Part shown: in pieces, positions 62,875 through 64,000 of the stretch
Layout: each line of letters starts with the position of its first letter
Numbering within the stretch: the first letter of the stretch is position 1
NCBI RefSeq assembly: GCF_000970045.1
Contig: NZ_CP009505.1
Coordinates: forward strand, 2,604,001 to 2,668,000
Direction: 5' to 3'
Source of the DNA: Methanosarcina sp. MTP4
GTDB lineage: Archaea; Halobacteriota; Methanosarcinia; Methanosarcinales; Methanosarcinaceae
Length of the DNA: 64,000 bases
The notes under the pieces: model-generated
Databases searched by the model: none
What the model saw: only the letters and a program-made list of their open reading frames with translations
What the model was told of the DNA's origin: nothing
Program-made: the position numbers and the translations under genes

Positions 62875-63058
62875 AACCATATTCTGAACCCAATAGGAAG
62901 CCGGGACTCTCACCGGGCGCCAAAGGCGGCCGGCTTTTTCCTGAAAATGAAAAAGAAAAAGGAGCAGAAAGAAATACAACAACGTCCTCCTCCGCCTCAA
63001 GCTCTGAAAGCAAAAAAGCAGCCCCTGCTCCAGAGCGATACCCCCACAATGTCTGATC

Positions 63059-63979
63059 TTATTTATCCAACCCTTCTTCTTGCAGGAAATAATCGATTAG
63101 CTTCCTTGAGATGCTGATTTTTCCAGGCAGGACCGGAAGTTTCTCAGCCGAAAACCAGCCAGCATCCTCGATCTCCACACCGTCTGGCCGGATTTCTCCG
63201 GATTCGTATTCCGCAGTGAACCCGATCATCAGGGAGTTTGGAAACGGCCAGGCCTGGGTCCCGAAATAGCTGATCTTTCTGACTTCAATTCCGACTTCCT
63301 CTCTGATTTCCCGGACAACGGCAGCTTCAGCCGATTCTCCGGGTTCGACAAAGCCTGCGACCAGGCCGTAGAGGCCGGGAGGGAAATTCGGGGACCTGGC
63401 AAGCAGGATTTCCTTTCCTTTTTTGATGAGCACGATTACCGCAGGCGAGATCCGGGGGTAGAAAAGTTCCCCGCATTTGGGGCATTTCTTTCCCCTTTCC
63501 CCGACCATAGGGAGAGTTCCTGTCCCGCAGCGGCTGCAAAACTGGTTGACCCGGTCCCATTCCATTACCTGGACCGCCTTGTTCACGAGCGAAAAGCACC
63601 TTTCACTGAGCTTCGCATGTGCCTGCTTGAGGTCCAGAAATTCCATTCCTTCCGGAACCTCTATACCCTCTTCAAGCTCTACGGAATAGCAGTGGACCCC
63701 TTCAAGCGTACCCATGTACTGTTCCCTGACAGCCGAAAGCCCGAGCTCTCCGAAGTCCTGTAGCCTCGGGACAGCTGTCGGGTTTTTCTTCACTTTGAGA
63801 AGAATGTCCCGACCCCGAAATGCAAACCAGAGCGCAGGCTCCTGCCTGTCAGCGGGGCCTTCGACACCTATAAGAAATTTCGGGTCCGGATTCATTTTCG
63901 TGATTGAGGAAGTTTTCGTGATTGAAGAAGTGTTCGTGATTGAAGAAGTGTTCGTGGTTGAGGAAGTCATGGTGCTCAT
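63059..63979 (-). CDS. nudC: NAD(H) pyrophosphatase, Nudix family
   Basis: The protein has an N-terminal NudC-type domain (FAFRGRDILLKVKKNPTAVP), then the zinc ribbon CSRCGTGTLP and CPKCGELFYPR, the Nudix box GFVEPGESAEAAVVREIREE with VGIEV, and the NudC signature (FGTQAWPFPNSLMIGF). It splits NADH or deNADs RNA into NMNH or NMN products and AMP. The N-terminus from ATG 63979 is a repetitive tract (TNTSSI, TNTSSI, TKTSSI from 18-bp units) that does not belong to the fold; ATG 63895 (MNPDPKFLIGVEGP) is a plausible alternative start. No ribosome site is obvious at either. The window ends 21 bases upstream. Confidence 0.9.
   Translation of the reverse strand: MSTMTSSTTNTSSITNTSSITKTSSITKMNPDPKFLIGVEGPADRQEPALWFAFRGRDILLKVKKNPTAVPRLQDFGELGLSAVREQYMGTLEGVHCYSVELEEGIEVPEGMEFLDLKQAHAKLSERCFSLVNKAVQVMEWDRVNQFCSRCGTGTLPMVGERGKKCPKCGELFYPRISPAVIVLIKKGKEILLARSPNFPPGLYGLVAGFVEPGESAEAAVVREIREEVGIEVRKISYFGTQAWPFPNSLMIGFTAEYESGEIRPDGVEIEDAGWFSAEKLPVLPGKISISRKLIDYFLQEEGLDK
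63904..63967. repeat. 18-bp tandem repeat in the 5' end of nudC
   Basis: About 3.5 units of tgattgaagaagtgttcg encode the Thr-Ser-Ser-Ile repeats at the N-terminus if translation begins at 63979. The period is a multiple of three, so the array leaves the frame open. Confidence 0.9.
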
Positions 63980-64000
63980 ACTTTTTGGGTTTTATTCTAT

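Overview
The window reads as a chromosome segment of a methanogenic archaeon, most likely a Methanosarcina. Signs of this are archaeal TATA boxes about 25-30 nt upstream of several starts, leaderless-type starts next to genes with GGAGG/GGTGA sites, a pyruvoyl-dependent arginine decarboxylase, a PEF-CTERM surface protein, AmmeMemoRadiSam radical SAM enzymes, a MASE3-type histidine kinase and a CooC-type nickel ATPase. The species assignment is inferred from gene content; no rRNA or tRNA gene was seen. No intact transposase, integrase or CRISPR array was found.

Layout. 1-4.7 kb: 3' end of an MrfA-like DUF1998 helicase, a candidate 25-residue membrane peptide, a COG2509 FAD-dependent dehydrogenase and a small secreted protein. 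5.1-11 kb: complete type I restriction-modification operon hsdR, hsdM, hsdS. 11-14 kb: repeat-rich accessory stretch with one small orphan gene, a RelE-type toxin/antitoxin pair, a family of ~300-bp repeats and two copies of a candidate small-RNA gene. 14-19 kb: hybrid cluster protein (hcp), small membrane and zinc-ribbon proteins, a third copy of the candidate RNA and a YgjP-like metallopeptidase. 19-24.3 kb: two hydantoinase/oxoprolinase paralogues and arginine decarboxylase. 24.4-33 kb: a 1907-residue DUF4011-type helicase/nuclease flanked by two EamA transporter paralogues. 33-39.5 kb: a tatC gene fragment, a PQQ-propeller PEF-CTERM protein behind a duplicated promoter region, and a Tat export locus with two divergent tatC and two tatA genes. 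39.8-44.5 kb: an AmmeMemoRadiSam enzyme and a decaying ferrous-iron (feo) locus ending in a DtxR-like regulator. 44.7-57 kb: a metal-acquisition block, all on the minus strand: methyltransferase, Opp/Nik-type ABC transporter (five genes), FecCD-type ABC transporter (ATPase, permease, binding protein), surface protein and CooC ATPase. 57.5-64 kb: small DUF4177-like protein, a decayed third radical SAM copy, a MASE3 histidine kinase, a second intact radical SAM paralogue, a DUF362 ferredoxin protein that appears to start with ACG, and NADH pyrophosphatase.

Functional themes. Metal handling dominates the right half: Opp/Nik-like and FecCD-like uptake next to CooC suggests nickel (or a nickel chelate) supplied to CODH/ACS, while the neighbouring feo system is collapsing. 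Defence and genome-conflict genes dominate the left half: type I R-M, toxin-antitoxin, giant helicase/nuclease, DUF1998 helicase. Tandem paralogy is pervasive (hyuA, EamA, tatC, tatA, amrS, feoA, zinc-ribbon membrane proteins).

Most noteworthy observations: (1) three copies of a 91-105-nt candidate minus-strand RNA whose TATA box lies exactly 26 nt from a covarying closing helix; (2) a TatC pair in which key glutamates are lost in a complementary way; (3) a DUF362 gene with a perfect Shine-Dalgarno site in front of an ACG codon; (4) gene relics of tatC and amrS; (5) nearly every longer spacer carries its own, unrelated short tandem repeat, several of which run into coding sequence. All names are from sequence reading alone; no searches were run.
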